Part shown: piece by piece, positions 17,165-25,807 of the stretch
Layout: each line of letters starts with the position of its first letter
Numbering within the stretch: position 1 is the stretch's first letter
Source: Dethiosulfovibrio peptidovorans DSM 11002
GTDB lineage: Bacteria > Synergistota > Synergistia > Synergistales > Dethiosulfovibrionaceae
Length of the DNA stretch: 64,000 bases
Reading direction: 5' to 3'
NCBI RefSeq assembly: GCF_000172975.1
Contig: NZ_ABTR02000001.1
Location: 1,588,501-1,652,500, forward strand
Notes under the pieces: model-generated
Told to the model about the DNA's origin: nothing
The model's input: only the letters and a program-made list of their open reading frames with translations
Databases searched by the model: none
Program-made: the position numbers and the translations under genes

Positions 17165-17977
17165 ATGAACGTACCGGAAAGACTGAACCATTGCTGGAGC
17201 AAGGTAGCCCAGAGAAAGCCCCTGGTTTACCACGTCACGAACTTCGTGGCCGCTCCCTACCAAGCCGATCTGTGCCTGGCTATAGGGGCATCTCCCATAA
17301 TGGCCCCCTCCGAGGAGGAGGCCAGCGAGATGGTACAGGCCGCCGACGTGGTCCTGGTGAACATAGGAACCCCCACTGCCCAGTCGATGGAGACGATTCG
17401 AACAGCCATGAAAACCGCCGCCGACACCGGAACTCCGGTCGTTCTCGATCCGGTGGGCTACGGAGCCACCGCCAGAAGGATAGCCCTGGTGGACGAGATC
17501 CTCCAGCGTTATCCGGTGGCCATAGTCAAGGGAAACTCGGCGGAGATAGCCCTGATGGCCGGATGTCACGGTGGACTCAGAGGAGTGGACGCCACCGGAA
17601 TGTGCCGTTCCGACAACGCCGTGTTCCGACTGGCTAGAAAATACGGCACGGTCGTGGCAGCCACGGGAAAGGTGGACTACGTCAGCGATGGGAACAAGGT
17701 TCTGGAGGTCCACGGAGGCAGTGATATGATGGAAAAGATCACCGCAGGCGGCTGCGCCGTCGGCTCTCTTTTGGCGGCAATACTCGGAGCCAGCGGAGAC
17801 GCCTTGGCTGCCGCCATAGCCGGACTGATCGCCATGGGAGTCGCCTCCGAGAGGGCCATGGAACCCGGTCCGGGAAGCTTCAAAACCTCCATAATAGATC
17901 AGCTATACGGAATGTCCAGGACCGGCCTCGGCGAGATAGAGGGACGGCTCAGGCTTCAGGACAGGATTGCCGGTTAG
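17165..17977 (+). CDS. thiM: Hydroxyethylthiazole kinase
   Basis: 270-residue kinase that phosphorylates 4-methyl-5-(2-hydroxyethyl)thiazole, salvaging the thiazole half of thiamine. Recognised by VTNFVAAPYQADLCLAIGASP (near 22-42), NIGTPTAQ, LDPVGYGATARR (about 94-105), VKGNSAEIALMAG and the glycine-rich ITAGGCAVGSLLAA near 193-206, where the family has an active-site cysteine. One oddity: the usual second motif residue N in VTN is kept but the following VVxxFTAN is VAAPYQAD, a common variant. Third base spacing and tight gaps place it between thiD and thiE in one operon. Its substrate could be supplied by the ThiW-type importer at 33.1 kb. Confidence 0.94.
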   Translation: MNVPERLNHCWSKVAQRKPLVYHVTNFVAAPYQADLCLAIGASPIMAPSEEEASEMVQAADVVLVNIGTPTAQSMETIRTAMKTAADTGTPVVLDPVGYGATARRIALVDEILQRYPVAIVKGNSAEIALMAGCHGGLRGVDATGMCRSDNAVFRLARKYGTVVAATGKVDYVSDGNKVLEVHGGSDMMEKITAGGCAVGSLLAAILGASGDALAAAIAGLIAMGVASERAMEPGPGSFKTSIIDQLYGMSRTGLGEIEGRLRLQDRIAG

Positions 17978-17979
17978 CC

Positions 17980-18606
17980 ATGGATCCTAAAATCCTCACT
18001 CTTTACGTGATTCCCGACAGGCGGCAGGGAGCCCCTCGTTCCATATTGGAGCAGACCGCCGCAGCTCTAGAAGGGGGAGCCACAGCCATACAGCTTAGAG
18101 ACAAGGAGCTGAGCGCTCGGGAACTGACCGATCTGGCCTCCCGGATGACCGAGATGTGCCGGAAAAAAGGGGCCAAACTCTTCGTGAACGACCGCTTGGA
18201 CGTGGCCTTGGCGGCCGGGGCGGACGGATGCCACCTGGGGCAGTCCGATCTGCCTTTGGCCGCCGCCAGAAAACTGGCCCCGAGACCCTTTCTTCTCGGC
18301 CGATCTGCCAGGACCGTCGAACAGGCTCGCGTAGCCCTGGAGGAAGGGGCGGACTATCTTGGAGTGGGGGCGGTCTATCCGACCGGAACCAAGGACGACG
18401 CCTCTGTCATAGGTGTAGAGGGGCTGAAAGCCGTGGTGGAGTTTACCTCTTTGCCGGTGGTGGCGATAGGCGGAATAGGCTCCTCCTCGGTGCGGGAGGT
18501 AATGGCGACCGGGGCGTCTGGCGTAGCGGTGGTATCCGCCGTTGTTGGAACCCCCGACCCTACTGCATCGGCGGTGGAGCTTCTGAAACTGATGATAAAA
18601 CCGTGA
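17980..18606 (+). CDS. thiE: Thiamine phosphate synthase
   Basis: 208-residue TIM-barrel enzyme that joins HMP-PP and thiazole phosphate to make thiamine phosphate. Motifs in order: YVIPDR (start strand), IQLRDKELSARE (near 39-50), LFVNDRLDVALAAGADGCHLGQSDLP (substrate and Mg2+ region, about 68-93), GVGAVYPTGTKDDA, and VAIGGIGSSSVREVMATGASGVAVVSA near the phosphate-binding end. Complete length. It starts 2 bases after thiM. Downstream lies a short GGDEF-like remnant that is read from within the thiE stop region, so the operon end may have been rearranged. No terminator is evident right after it. Confidence 0.95.
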   Translation: MDPKILTLYVIPDRRQGAPRSILEQTAAALEGGATAIQLRDKELSARELTDLASRMTEMCRKKGAKLFVNDRLDVALAAGADGCHLGQSDLPLAAARKLAPRPFLLGRSARTVEQARVALEEGADYLGVGAVYPTGTKDDASVIGVEGLKAVVEFTSLPVVAIGGIGSSSVREVMATGASGVAVVSAVVGTPDPTASAVELLKLMIKP

Positions 18607-18743
18607 CAGAGAGAATTGCAAAAAACGCCGATCATGCCATGTACATGGTGAAAAAGGCGGGAGGCTACGGAGTAGGGGTGTTCGGACAGACGACTTTTGA
18701 CGGCGAATTGAGACGGAAGGGAGAGCGAGATAGATGGTTTTAG
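18603..18743 (+). pseudogene. Remnant of a GGDEF (diguanylate cyclase) domain C-terminus
   Basis: In the gap between thiE and the macrodomain gene one frame reads RIAKNADHAMYMVKKAGG then YGVGVFG. This matches the last helix and strand of GGDEF domains, where ADxAMYxAKxxGxNxVxxF is the common pattern. No GGxEF motif, start or upstream part exists: the frame upstream is the coding region of thiE in another phase. I take it as the surviving 3' end of a lost diguanylate cyclase gene. It overlaps the first bases of the macrodomain gene and stops at 18741-18743. Confidence 0.55.
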
Positions 18744-19243
18744 ATCGTATCGCCCTGGTGAGGGGCGACATAACCGAAATGGACGTTGACGCCGTAGTGA
18801 ACGCCGCCAATACGTCGCTTCTGGGCGGAGGCGGGGTGGACGGGGCCATCCACAGGGCGGCCGGACCGGAGCTGCTCAAGGCCTGTCGACCTTTGGGAGG
18901 CTGCGCCACCGGGGATGCCAAGATAACCATGGGCTACGGGCTCCCTGCTAGATATGTCATACACACCCCCGGCCCGGTGTGGCAGGGGGGGAATTCCGGC
19001 GAGGCGGAGCTGCTGGCCTCCTGCTACAGAAGGAGCCTGGAGCTTGCGAGAGACCACGACTGCAAGACCGTGGCCTTCCCCGCCATAAGCTGTGGTGTCT
19101 ACGGCTACCCCATAAAAGAGGCCTGCACCGTGGCGATTGAGACGATTAGGGCATTCCTGGAGACCGATGAGAACCTGGAGAAGGTGTATCTGGTGGCCTT
19201 TGGGGATGAGGTGGCGGAGGAGTATCGGAGGCTGTTGGGGTAA
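18734..19243 (+). CDS. Macrodomain protein (O-acetyl-ADP-ribose deacetylase, YmdB/MacroD type)
   Basis: 169-residue single-domain protein that binds ADP-ribose and in relatives removes O-acetyl or protein-linked ADP-ribose. Signature pieces: [37 protein letters not shown] (positions 8-44, cited by parts), [22 protein letters not shown], and [16 protein letters not shown] near 118-133. Both the NAAN and GGGGVDGAI loops that contact the distal ribose are intact. The start at 18734 overlaps the end of the GGDEF remnant. A terminator-like hairpin follows about 95 bases after the stop. No ADP-ribosyltransferase is seen nearby. Confidence 0.93.
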   Translation: MVLDRIALVRGDITEMDVDAVVNAANTSLLGGGGVDGAIHRAAGPELLKACRPLGGCATGDAKITMGYGLPARYVIHTPGPVWQGGNSGEAELLASCYRRSLELARDHDCKTVAFPAISCGVYGYPIKEACTVAIETIRAFLETDENLEKVYLVAFGDEVAEEYRRLLG

Positions 19244-19337
19244 CCGGGTTGTCGAGATATCGTTTGTCTCGGATCTTCTCAAAATGGTTGGATTTTTTCG
19301 ATGGTATATCCGAATTGAGATCACATAGAGATTAGAC

Positions 19338-19382
19338 GTAAAAGTCAGTTGTCCGGAATTTCCGGATAGCTGACTCTTTTGA
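19338..19382. terminator. Terminator between the macrodomain gene and the DUF262 gene
   Basis: Arms near 19340-19357 and 19362-19380 pair as AAAAGTCAG-TCCGG with CCGGA-CTGACTCTTTT, with a couple of mismatches, and end in TTTT on the plus strand and a T run on the minus strand. Confidence 0.65.
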
Positions 19383-19474
19383 GGTCGATATCCTTAAGGG
19401 AGCTCTCGGTATTGATTTTATTTGGCTGAAGGGTGTGATATATTGAGAGACAAAAAAGATATCGGGAGGTTGTC

Positions 19475-21618
19475 ATGAGAGCCAATGAAGCCAGCATTCT
19501 GCAACTCATAAAGAATGCCTCGCAGTTTTCCATTCCCATATATCAGAGGACCTACTCCTGGACGACGAAGGAATGTTTGCAGCTCTGGGACGACGTCGTC
19601 AACGCCGGGGCAAAAGACGACGTTCCGTCCCATTTCATGGGTTCGATAGTGTATATAGCCCCGGGTCGTGGAGGAACGGTGACGGCTCCCTCGCCGCGGA
19701 TGGTGATAGACGGCCAGCAGCGGCTGACGACCTTGACCCTCTTGATCGCCGCTTTAGTGGGATTCCTTAAGTCCCTTCCGGACGATCAGGCCGAGCCAGT
19801 GGAGGGTTTTCCCCCAATAAACTGCTCTATTATTACCTTCTGAACAGGGAGGAGGAGGGCGAAAAACGGTACAAGCTGATCCTTACCCAGACGGACAAGG
19901 AATCTCTGATGTCCATCGTTTCCGAGGACGCTCTGCCTGAAAATCATTCGGTGCGTGTTGCGGATAATTTCAAGTTTTTCAGTGACCGGATTTTTGGGAA
20001 TCCCGATGTTGTAGTGCCTCTCTGCAAAGGACTGTCCAAGCTTATGGTTGTGGATGTAGAGCTGGATAGAAACTACGATAACCCTCAGCTTATATTCGAG
20101 AGCATGAACTCTACCGGAAAAGAGCTGAGTCAGGCCGATCTGATAAGGAATTTCGTCCTTATGGGCTTGGATAATGGAATTCAGACGGAGCTTTACAGGA
20201 AATATTGGCGTCCTATGGAGCTTTCCTTCGGACAGGAGGCTTATTCTCAATCTTTCGATGATTTTATGCGTCACTATTTGACATTGATCGCTGGAGAGAT
20301 TCCCAATAAAAACGCGGTATACGAGGCATTTAAAAAATACTCCAGAAACACGAAAACGGTAGAAGCTGGGATAGACTCTTTGCTGTCGGACATAAGGCGT
20401 TATTCTCGTTATTTCTGCGCAATGGCGTTGGGGTTGGAGCCTGATCCGAGCTTGAAAGAGGCCTTTTACGATCTTAGAAGCTTGAAGGTGGACGTTGCAT
20501 ATCCCTTTTTGTTGGGGCTTTATGATCGCTACGATAATGATTTACTTGAAAAAGAGGAGTTCCTCTCTATAGTTCGCATGGTAGAGTCCTACGTCTTCCG
20601 AAGGGTGATTTGTTCTATCCCGACGAACTCCCTCAACAAGACCTTTGCCGATTTTGCCCTACATGTGAGAGATTTCAACGGAGAGAATCTGATGGATTCC
20701 TTGGCTGTCCGATTTTGCACGTTTTCTTCCTATAAAAGATTTCCCGATGACGAAGAGTTCGGTAAAAATCTGCTTTCCGTCGATCTGTACAGCAAGGTTC
20801 GTACCCGTAGCTACTGTCTTAGAAAGTTGGAAAATCACAGGCGGAAGGAGAAAATCGGACCGAACGAGTACTCTATAGAACACATAATGCCTCAGAACAA
20901 GGACCTGTCCGGTTCATGGAAGGACGATCTGGGGCCCGATTGGGAAAGGATTCATGGAACCTGGCTGCATACCATCGGGAACCTCACCTTGACGGGCTAT
21001 AACTCGGAGTACAGCGACAGGCCTTTTTGCGAGAAGAGGGATATGGAGGGTGGTTTCCGGTCCAGCCCGCTTAAGCTTAACGATGGCCTAGGCCAGGTTG
21101 AGCGGTGGAACGAGGACGCCATAAAAACTCGCGGCGAGGCTTTAAGCTCATTGGCCTTGAAGGTCTGGCCATCTCTGGAGGTTCCTCCTGAATTTGCCGA
21201 GATCAACGAAAAAACATCGTCTATAAATGGAAACGGTTACGGGATAGAGGGTCATCCCTATCTTTATGTCGAAAGCGGGGATTATGTCCCGGGGATAAAG
21301 GAGCTTTTCGATTCTTTAAGGACCGAGATACTGGCCATAGACCCCTGTGTCACGGAGCATTTTTTAAAGCTTTACGTCGCCTACAAGGCCGATACGAATT
21401 TCGTGGATATAGTTCCCCAGAAGAGAGGACTTCGTTTGTCCTTAAACATGAAGTTCAGAGATTTGGTTGACGTTAAGGGAGTTTGTAGAGACATCACCGA
21501 TGTCGGACGATGGGGAAACGGTGACGTGGAATTGACCCTTTCGTCGAAGGAAGAGATCCCCTACGTCATGGGGTTGATAAGGCAGTCTTTTGAGATTCAG
21601 ATGAGTAACGGTGCTTAG
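19475..21618 (+). pseudogene. DUF262/DUF1524 (GmrSD-like) restriction gene with a frameshift
   Basis: Two frames together make one protein of about 710 residues. The first (19475-19843) has the DUF262 start IPIYQRTYSW and the nucleotide-binding DGQQRLTTLTL. The second is open from about 19815 and carries on with LLYYYLLNREEEG, QLIFESMNSTGKELSQADLIRN, the DUF1524 His-Me nuclease motif IEHIMPQ plus HTIGNLTLTGYNSEYSDRPF, and a C-terminal DUF5655-like part. The break lies at a T4-C5 run near 19808-19816; one extra base there restores the frame. GmrSD relatives cut modified phage DNA. It may be a real loss of function or an assembly error in the homopolymer. RBS GGGAGG precedes the ATG. Confidence 0.85.
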
Positions 21619-21647
21619 AGGTTTTTGGATTCGAAGGGGGCGAGAAG

Positions 21648-22427
21648 ATGAGACAGTACGTAGTAGATGCCTTTACAGACAGGGTTTTCGGGGGAAACCC
21701 CGCCGCCGTGTGCGTTATGGAGCGGTGGTTGTCGGAGGAGCTCATGATGAACATCACCCGGGAAAACAACCTATCCGAGACGGCCTTCGCCGTGCCGGAT
21801 AGGGATGGTTTTCAACTTCGTTGGTTCACCCCGGGAGGGGAGATAGACCTTTGTGGACACGCTACCCTGGCAACCGCCTACGTCGTATCCCACTACGTCC
21901 GACCGGAATCTTCAACCATCGATTTCGAGACTTTAAGCGGCACCCTGACCGTTGAGAGAAAGGGCGACCTTTTCGAGATGGATTTTCCCGCCTACGATCT
22001 TAAGCCCGTGGCTGTCACGGACCGGATGGCCGACGCCATAGGAGTTATGCCTAAAGAGGCCTATATGGGAAGAGACCTGCTATGCGTTTTGGACTCCGAA
22101 GCTGCGGTCAGGGAGCTTGTTCCGGACATGGCTAAGCTGCTGAACCTGGAGGGTCTGCTTCTGCACGTAACGGCAGTGGGAGCGGATTACGACTGCGTGT
22201 CCCGTTCCTTCGCCCCGAAGCTGAACGTACCGGAAGATCCTGTCTGCGGTTCGGGACACTGTCACATACTTCCCTATTGGGCGAAGGTTACGGGAAAGAC
22301 GGATTTCGTGGCCTATCAGGCATCAAGGCGGGGCGGCGTTCTCTACGGAAAGCTTGTCGATCGACGGGTTAGACTGGCCGGAAAGGCCGTCCTCTATTCC
22401 GAAGCTGTCATACACGTGGAAGAGTGA
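21648..22427 (+). CDS. PhzF family isomerase/epimerase-like protein
   Basis: 259-residue protein of the PhzF family (diaminopimelate-epimerase fold). Markers: VVDAFTDRVFGGNPAAVC at the N-terminus, NLSETAF with the conserved catalytic glutamate near 45, GGEIDLCGHATLATAYV (about 64-80) and EDPVCGSGHCHILPYWA near 200-216. Most bacterial members, such as YddE and YHI9, have no known reaction. The ATG follows GGGGGCGAG at a suitable distance. It lies 29 bases after the broken DUF262 gene and has no phenazine genes around it, so phenazine synthesis is not suggested. Confidence 0.92.
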   Translation: MRQYVVDAFTDRVFGGNPAAVCVMERWLSEELMMNITRENNLSETAFAVPDRDGFQLRWFTPGGEIDLCGHATLATAYVVSHYVRPESSTIDFETLSGTLTVERKGDLFEMDFPAYDLKPVAVTDRMADAIGVMPKEAYMGRDLLCVLDSEAAVRELVPDMAKLLNLEGLLLHVTAVGADYDCVSRSFAPKLNVPEDPVCGSGHCHILPYWAKVTGKTDFVAYQASRRGGVLYGKLVDRRVRLAGKAVLYSEAVIHVEE

Positions 22428-22646
22428 TCTTACTTGGCAGGTGCCGGCCGTCATGGCTTTCCTACGAGGAATGGCCGACGGCCAGCGTCTGTATGGGGTC
22501 TAATTCTGGCTTACGTCCAATACTTCCAGTGCAGGCTTTAACAGGTCGACCACGGTGAATTTAGGGGCGAAGACGACCTCCCGCTTTACCAGATCCGTTA
22601 TCCTGGTCATGACGGTCTAGTCGAAGTGGGTAGTATCGGCAGTGTC

Positions 22647-23651
22647 CTATCCAGAAAGGTTCCCATCGTTTTTCTCTCGTCTTTTCTTTGAGGTTTCGTT
22701 GACCACGTTCAGTATCTCTCTGCCGTCCCTCTGTCGAGAGAGGTTTTCCTTTATTCCCGCAATAGCCCCTTTGTAGAATTCGTCGGTGACCCCTCCTGTG
22801 TGGGGGGATAGGGACAGCCTGGGGTCCTTGAACAGTGGGTCGTCCGGGTCGGCCGGTTCTCCCCATATGACGTCCAGACCTGCCCCGGCTAGCTGGTTCT
22901 CGTCCAGCGCCTTGAGGAATGCCTCTCGATCCACCAGGTTGGGCCGGGCAACGTTTATCAGCCAGCTGTCGGGGTCCATCGCCTGAAGGATCTTTTCGTT
23001 TATTATGCCGTCGGTTTCGGGATTGCTCGGCAGTGCCAGCACGACGAATCGGCATCCTCTGACCGCTTCGTCCAGCCGGGAGAGGGGAAATACTTCCTTC
23101 AATCCCCATTGAGAGAATTGAGGACGTATGGTCCTGTTGGCTCCTACGACCTCCATTCCCAGGCCTGTCAGTCTTTCGACGATGGCGTGTCCTACGCCGC
23201 CGAGTCCCACGACGAGTACTCTCTTTTTCCAGAGGGCGGTGCTGAAGGGGGCGAATATCCTTCTGGCCCTGAATGTCTCCTCGAATAGATGGGTCCTCTT
23301 CGCCAGTATCAGCATATGCATTATGGCCGTTTCCGCCACGCTTTCGGCGTTTCCCGACCTCCAGGACGGTACGTTGGCCACCTTTACGTCAAATTCGGAG
23401 CAGGCCTCCAGATCCGCACTGTCGTATCCCGCCCCTACGAACTGGACGAGCCTCAACTTGCCGGCAATTTCCAGATCTTCTCTTGATATCCCCCTGCTGG
23501 AGGTCAAAAGAACCTCCGCATCCGGCAGGTTTTTTCTTATTTCCTCCTCGGAGTGGCAGAAAACGAAGTCGCATCCTTCCAGTTCGGGCTTTATCTCTTC
23601 GTCGATGAGCTCCTGTAGCTTGTGGTTGTTTTCGGTGAGAACTATCTTCAT
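22647..23651 (-). CDS. D-isomer-specific 2-hydroxyacid dehydrogenase
   Basis: 334-residue NAD-dependent dehydrogenase of the phosphoglycerate/glyoxylate reductase type. The Rossmann motif VLVVGLGGVGHAIVERL is near 143-160. The catalytic Arg (NVARPNLVD), Glu (GLDVIWGEPADPDD) and His (SPHTGG) are all present. The N-terminal half shows LVQFVGAGYDSADLE and NVPSWRSGNAESVAETA. Function on a specific 2-oxo acid is unknown; in an amino-acid fermenter, reduction of a transamination product is likely. It is divergent from the jet operon with about 123 bases between starts. The 219 bases on its 3' side hold only a weak stem and no clear gene. Confidence 0.9.
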   Translation of the reverse strand: MKIVLTENNHKLQELIDEEIKPELEGCDFVFCHSEEEIRKNLPDAEVLLTSSRGISREDLEIAGKLRLVQFVGAGYDSADLEACSEFDVKVANVPSWRSGNAESVAETAIMHMLILAKRTHLFEETFRARRIFAPFSTALWKKRVLVVGLGGVGHAIVERLTGLGMEVVGANRTIRPQFSQWGLKEVFPLSRLDEAVRGCRFVVLALPSNPETDGIINEKILQAMDPDSWLINVARPNLVDREAFLKALDENQLAGAGLDVIWGEPADPDDPLFKDPRLSLSPHTGGVTDEFYKGAIAGIKENLSRQRDGREILNVVNETSKKRREKNDGNLSG

Positions 23652-23702
23652 GGCTGCTCCTTTTCATCCTGTAGTTCATGATATCGTATTCGATGGAGGC
23701 TC

Positions 23703-23749
23703 TATGTTACTATGCAATTGGAGTGTAGTTACATCCATAGTCTAACATA
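23703..23749. promoter_or_regulatory. Nested inverted repeat in the jet operon leader
   Basis: TATGTTACTATG (23703-23714) is mirrored by CATAGTCTAACATA (23736-23749) with a 2-base bulge, and between them GGAGTGTA faces TACATCC. The layout resembles an operator or an RNA hairpin. It lies 25 bases before the jetA start codon and on the divergent side of the dehydrogenase gene. Confidence 0.4.
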
Positions 23750-23774
23750 CAGGAACTTCTGGAAGGGGATCTTG

Positions 23775-25223
23775 ATGGATCTTGACTACCGAACTTTAGA
23801 GTATCTTCGGCAAAACCATCCGGCCTGGCGCTTGCTTCGGGCACAGAACGCTCCTTTGATCGCCAGCTTTCTCTACAGGGTGTTCGTAGCCCCCAATATT
23901 AGGGTTATCTCTCAGAGCGATCTAGCGGAGATGCTGGAGGACGATCTTTTTGTACTACGACAAAACGCTGGAACCGATCGTTTCCCAGGTACGGCTTTGG
24001 GGTATCTTAACGACTGGTCCGACAACGATAAGGGGTGGTTGCGGAAGTTCTATCCCTCCGGAACCGACGAGCCTCATTTCGACCTGACTCCTGCGACTGA
24101 AAAGGCCTTGGTCTGGCTTGAAAGTTTGATCGAGAGGGTTTTCGTAGGTACCGAATCCCGACTTTTAACCCTTTTCGAGCTGTTGCGTCAGATGAGCGAG
24201 GGAACAGAGGCTGATCCGGATATAAGGGTGGCGGAGCTTAGAAAGCGCAGAGATGAGATAGACGATGAGATAGGTCGTGTTCTTTCCGGAGAGGTTTCCC
24301 TTCTGGACGACACTGCCTTGAAGGATCGGTTCCAGCAGTTCGTCCAGATAGCCCGGGCTCTTTTGTCAGATTTTCGAGAGGTTGAACATAATTTTCGATC
24401 CCTCGATAGACGGGTTAGAGAGCGTATTGCCCTCTGGGATGGCTCGAAGGGGGCTTTACTGGAGGAGATAATGGGAGAAAGGGACGCCATCTCGAGCTCC
24501 GACCAGGGGAGGAGCTTTCAGGCTTTCTGGGATTTTCTCATGTCTCAGTCCAGGCAAGAAGAGCTTACCTCCTATCTGGATCACGTGTTGTCTCTGGATC
24601 CCATAGCTGAGATGGAGCCGGAACCGAGGTTGCGAAGGGTTCACTACGATTGGCTCGAGGCGGGAGAGCATGCCCAGAGGACGGTGGCTAGGCTTTCGGA
24701 ACAGCTCCGGCGTTTTCTTGACGATCAGGCCTGGTTGGAGAATCGCCGTATCATGGATATATTGCACAGTGTGGAGAGCCACGCTGTGGCGTTAAGGGAC
24801 GAACACCCCTCGGGGGGTTTTACCTATATGGACGAAACCTCTCCTACTGTAGATCTTCCAATGGAGAAACCGCTCTATAAGGCGCCGTTTAAACCTCTTT
24901 TAGATCAGGTGATACTGGAGGAAGGGCATTCCGATTTGGATATGGATGAACTGTACTCCCAGGTGATTATCGACAGGGATGCTTTGTCTCGAAATATTCG
25001 AAGAGAGCTTCAGACTAGGGGGCAGATCAGTCTGGGGGAGGTTATCGCCCTCAATCCCCTTCGTCAGGGGCTGACCGAACTGGTGGCCTATCTCGATCTG
25101 TCTTCCCTGTGGCCCTACGTGGTGGTGGACGAGGAAGAGAAGGAGAAGGTGTGTTGGCGGAACGAGGATGGAGCTTTCCGAAGCGCTATCATGCCTCGGA
25201 TTATACTTGCGAGGAGCAGATGA
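23775..25223 (+). CDS. jetA: Wadjet protein JetA (DUF3375, kleisin-like MukF-type subunit)
   Basis: 482-residue first subunit of the Wadjet plasmid-defence complex, an SMC-type DNA loop extruder that recognises and cuts circular plasmids. The N-terminus YRTLEYLRQNHPAWRLLRAQNAPLIASFL (cited by parts, residues 5-33) is typical of DUF3375, with the later helical region SSSDQGRSFQAFWDFLMSQSRQEEL. In the known complex, JetA bridges the JetC heads. The ATG at 23775 was preferred because GGAAGGGGAT lies just upstream. Its stop overlaps the jetB start. DUF3375 at this position marks the type I arrangement. Confidence 0.92.
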   Translation: MDLDYRTLEYLRQNHPAWRLLRAQNAPLIASFLYRVFVAPNIRVISQSDLAEMLEDDLFVLRQNAGTDRFPGTALGYLNDWSDNDKGWLRKFYPSGTDEPHFDLTPATEKALVWLESLIERVFVGTESRLLTLFELLRQMSEGTEADPDIRVAELRKRRDEIDDEIGRVLSGEVSLLDDTALKDRFQQFVQIARALLSDFREVEHNFRSLDRRVRERIALWDGSKGALLEEIMGERDAISSSDQGRSFQAFWDFLMSQSRQEELTSYLDHVLSLDPIAEMEPEPRLRRVHYDWLEAGEHAQRTVARLSEQLRRFLDDQAWLENRRIMDILHSVESHAVALRDEHPSGGFTYMDETSPTVDLPMEKPLYKAPFKPLLDQVILEEGHSDLDMDELYSQVIIDRDALSRNIRRELQTRGQISLGEVIALNPLRQGLTELVAYLDLSSLWPYVVVDEEEKEKVCWRNEDGAFRSAIMPRIILARSR

Positions 25224-25807
25224 TGAACTGTGCCGAAACGGAGTCTCTTTCCAGCGTTGTGATTCCCCTGTTGAAGGGGGTGGTTTATCGAGACGAGAAG
25301 CCCAAGATCTGGGAGGATCTTCTCAGGCTTCAGGGTTTTGTCCGAGATTATGTAAAGGTCCTCGGGCTGGAGCTGAACCTGGACGAGTCGGAAGGCTACG
25401 CTTTTTTGGGCTCTGTCGAGGAGGAAGAGGGGGCAGATCGTCCCAGGCTGGTGGCGAGACGACAGCTTTCCTATCCAGTAAGCCTGGTTTTGGCGTTGCT
25501 AAGGAAAAAGTTGGCCGAGTTCGACGCTGGAGGCGGCGATGTCCGTCTTATACTGTCTCGGGACGACGTGGTGGAGATGGTCCGTATTTTCTTTCCCGAA
25601 GGAAGCGACGATGTCCGTCTGATCGACAAGATGGACTCGACGCTGAACAGGATAGCCGATATGGGTTTTATCCGTCGACTAAAGGGCGAGGAGGAGATGA
25701 TAGAGGTGCGTCGGATTATCAAGGCTTTCGTCGACGCCCAGTGGCTTTCCGAGTTTGATCGACGATTGGACGAGTATCGTCAGAGGCTGGTGGAAGACGA
25801 TGAGTGA
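25220..25807 (+). CDS. jetB: Wadjet protein JetB (DUF4194, KITE/MukE-like subunit)
   Basis: 195-residue protein of family DUF4194, the MukE-like winged-helix subunit of the complex. Diagnostic stretch: RLQGFVRDYVKVLGLELNLDESEGYAFL (residues about 33-60) followed by RPRLVARRQLSYPVSLVLALLRK and a C-terminal LIDKMDSTLNRIADMGFIRRL. The start overlaps the jetA stop; GAGGAG lies 3 bases before the ATG at 25220 and 6 bases before the next ATG at 25223, so the true start could be either. It overlaps jetC by 8 bases, consistent with coupled translation of complex subunits. Confidence 0.92.
   Translation: MMNCAETESLSSVVIPLLKGVVYRDEKPKIWEDLLRLQGFVRDYVKVLGLELNLDESEGYAFLGSVEEEEGADRPRLVARRQLSYPVSLVLALLRKKLAEFDAGGGDVRLILSRDDVVEMVRIFFPEGSDDVRLIDKMDSTLNRIADMGFIRRLKGEEEMIEVRRIIKAFVDAQWLSEFDRRLDEYRQRLVEDDE

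Noticed and set aside
19800-19820. Programmed -1 frameshift in the DUF262 gene
   Set aside because: The site GGT TTT CCC CCA does not fit the X XXY YYZ slippery pattern and no downstream stem was seen. A lost base is simpler.
22447-22484. Stem GGCCGTC ... GACGGCC after PhzF
   Set aside because: The stem is interrupted and no T run follows, so I did not call it a terminator.
22488-22610. 36-codon minus-strand frame (MTRITDLVKRE...) between PhzF and the 2-hydroxyacid dehydrogenase
   Set aside because: No ribosome site worth noting, no family match, and a stop lies just before it. It may be a gene fragment but I cannot support that.
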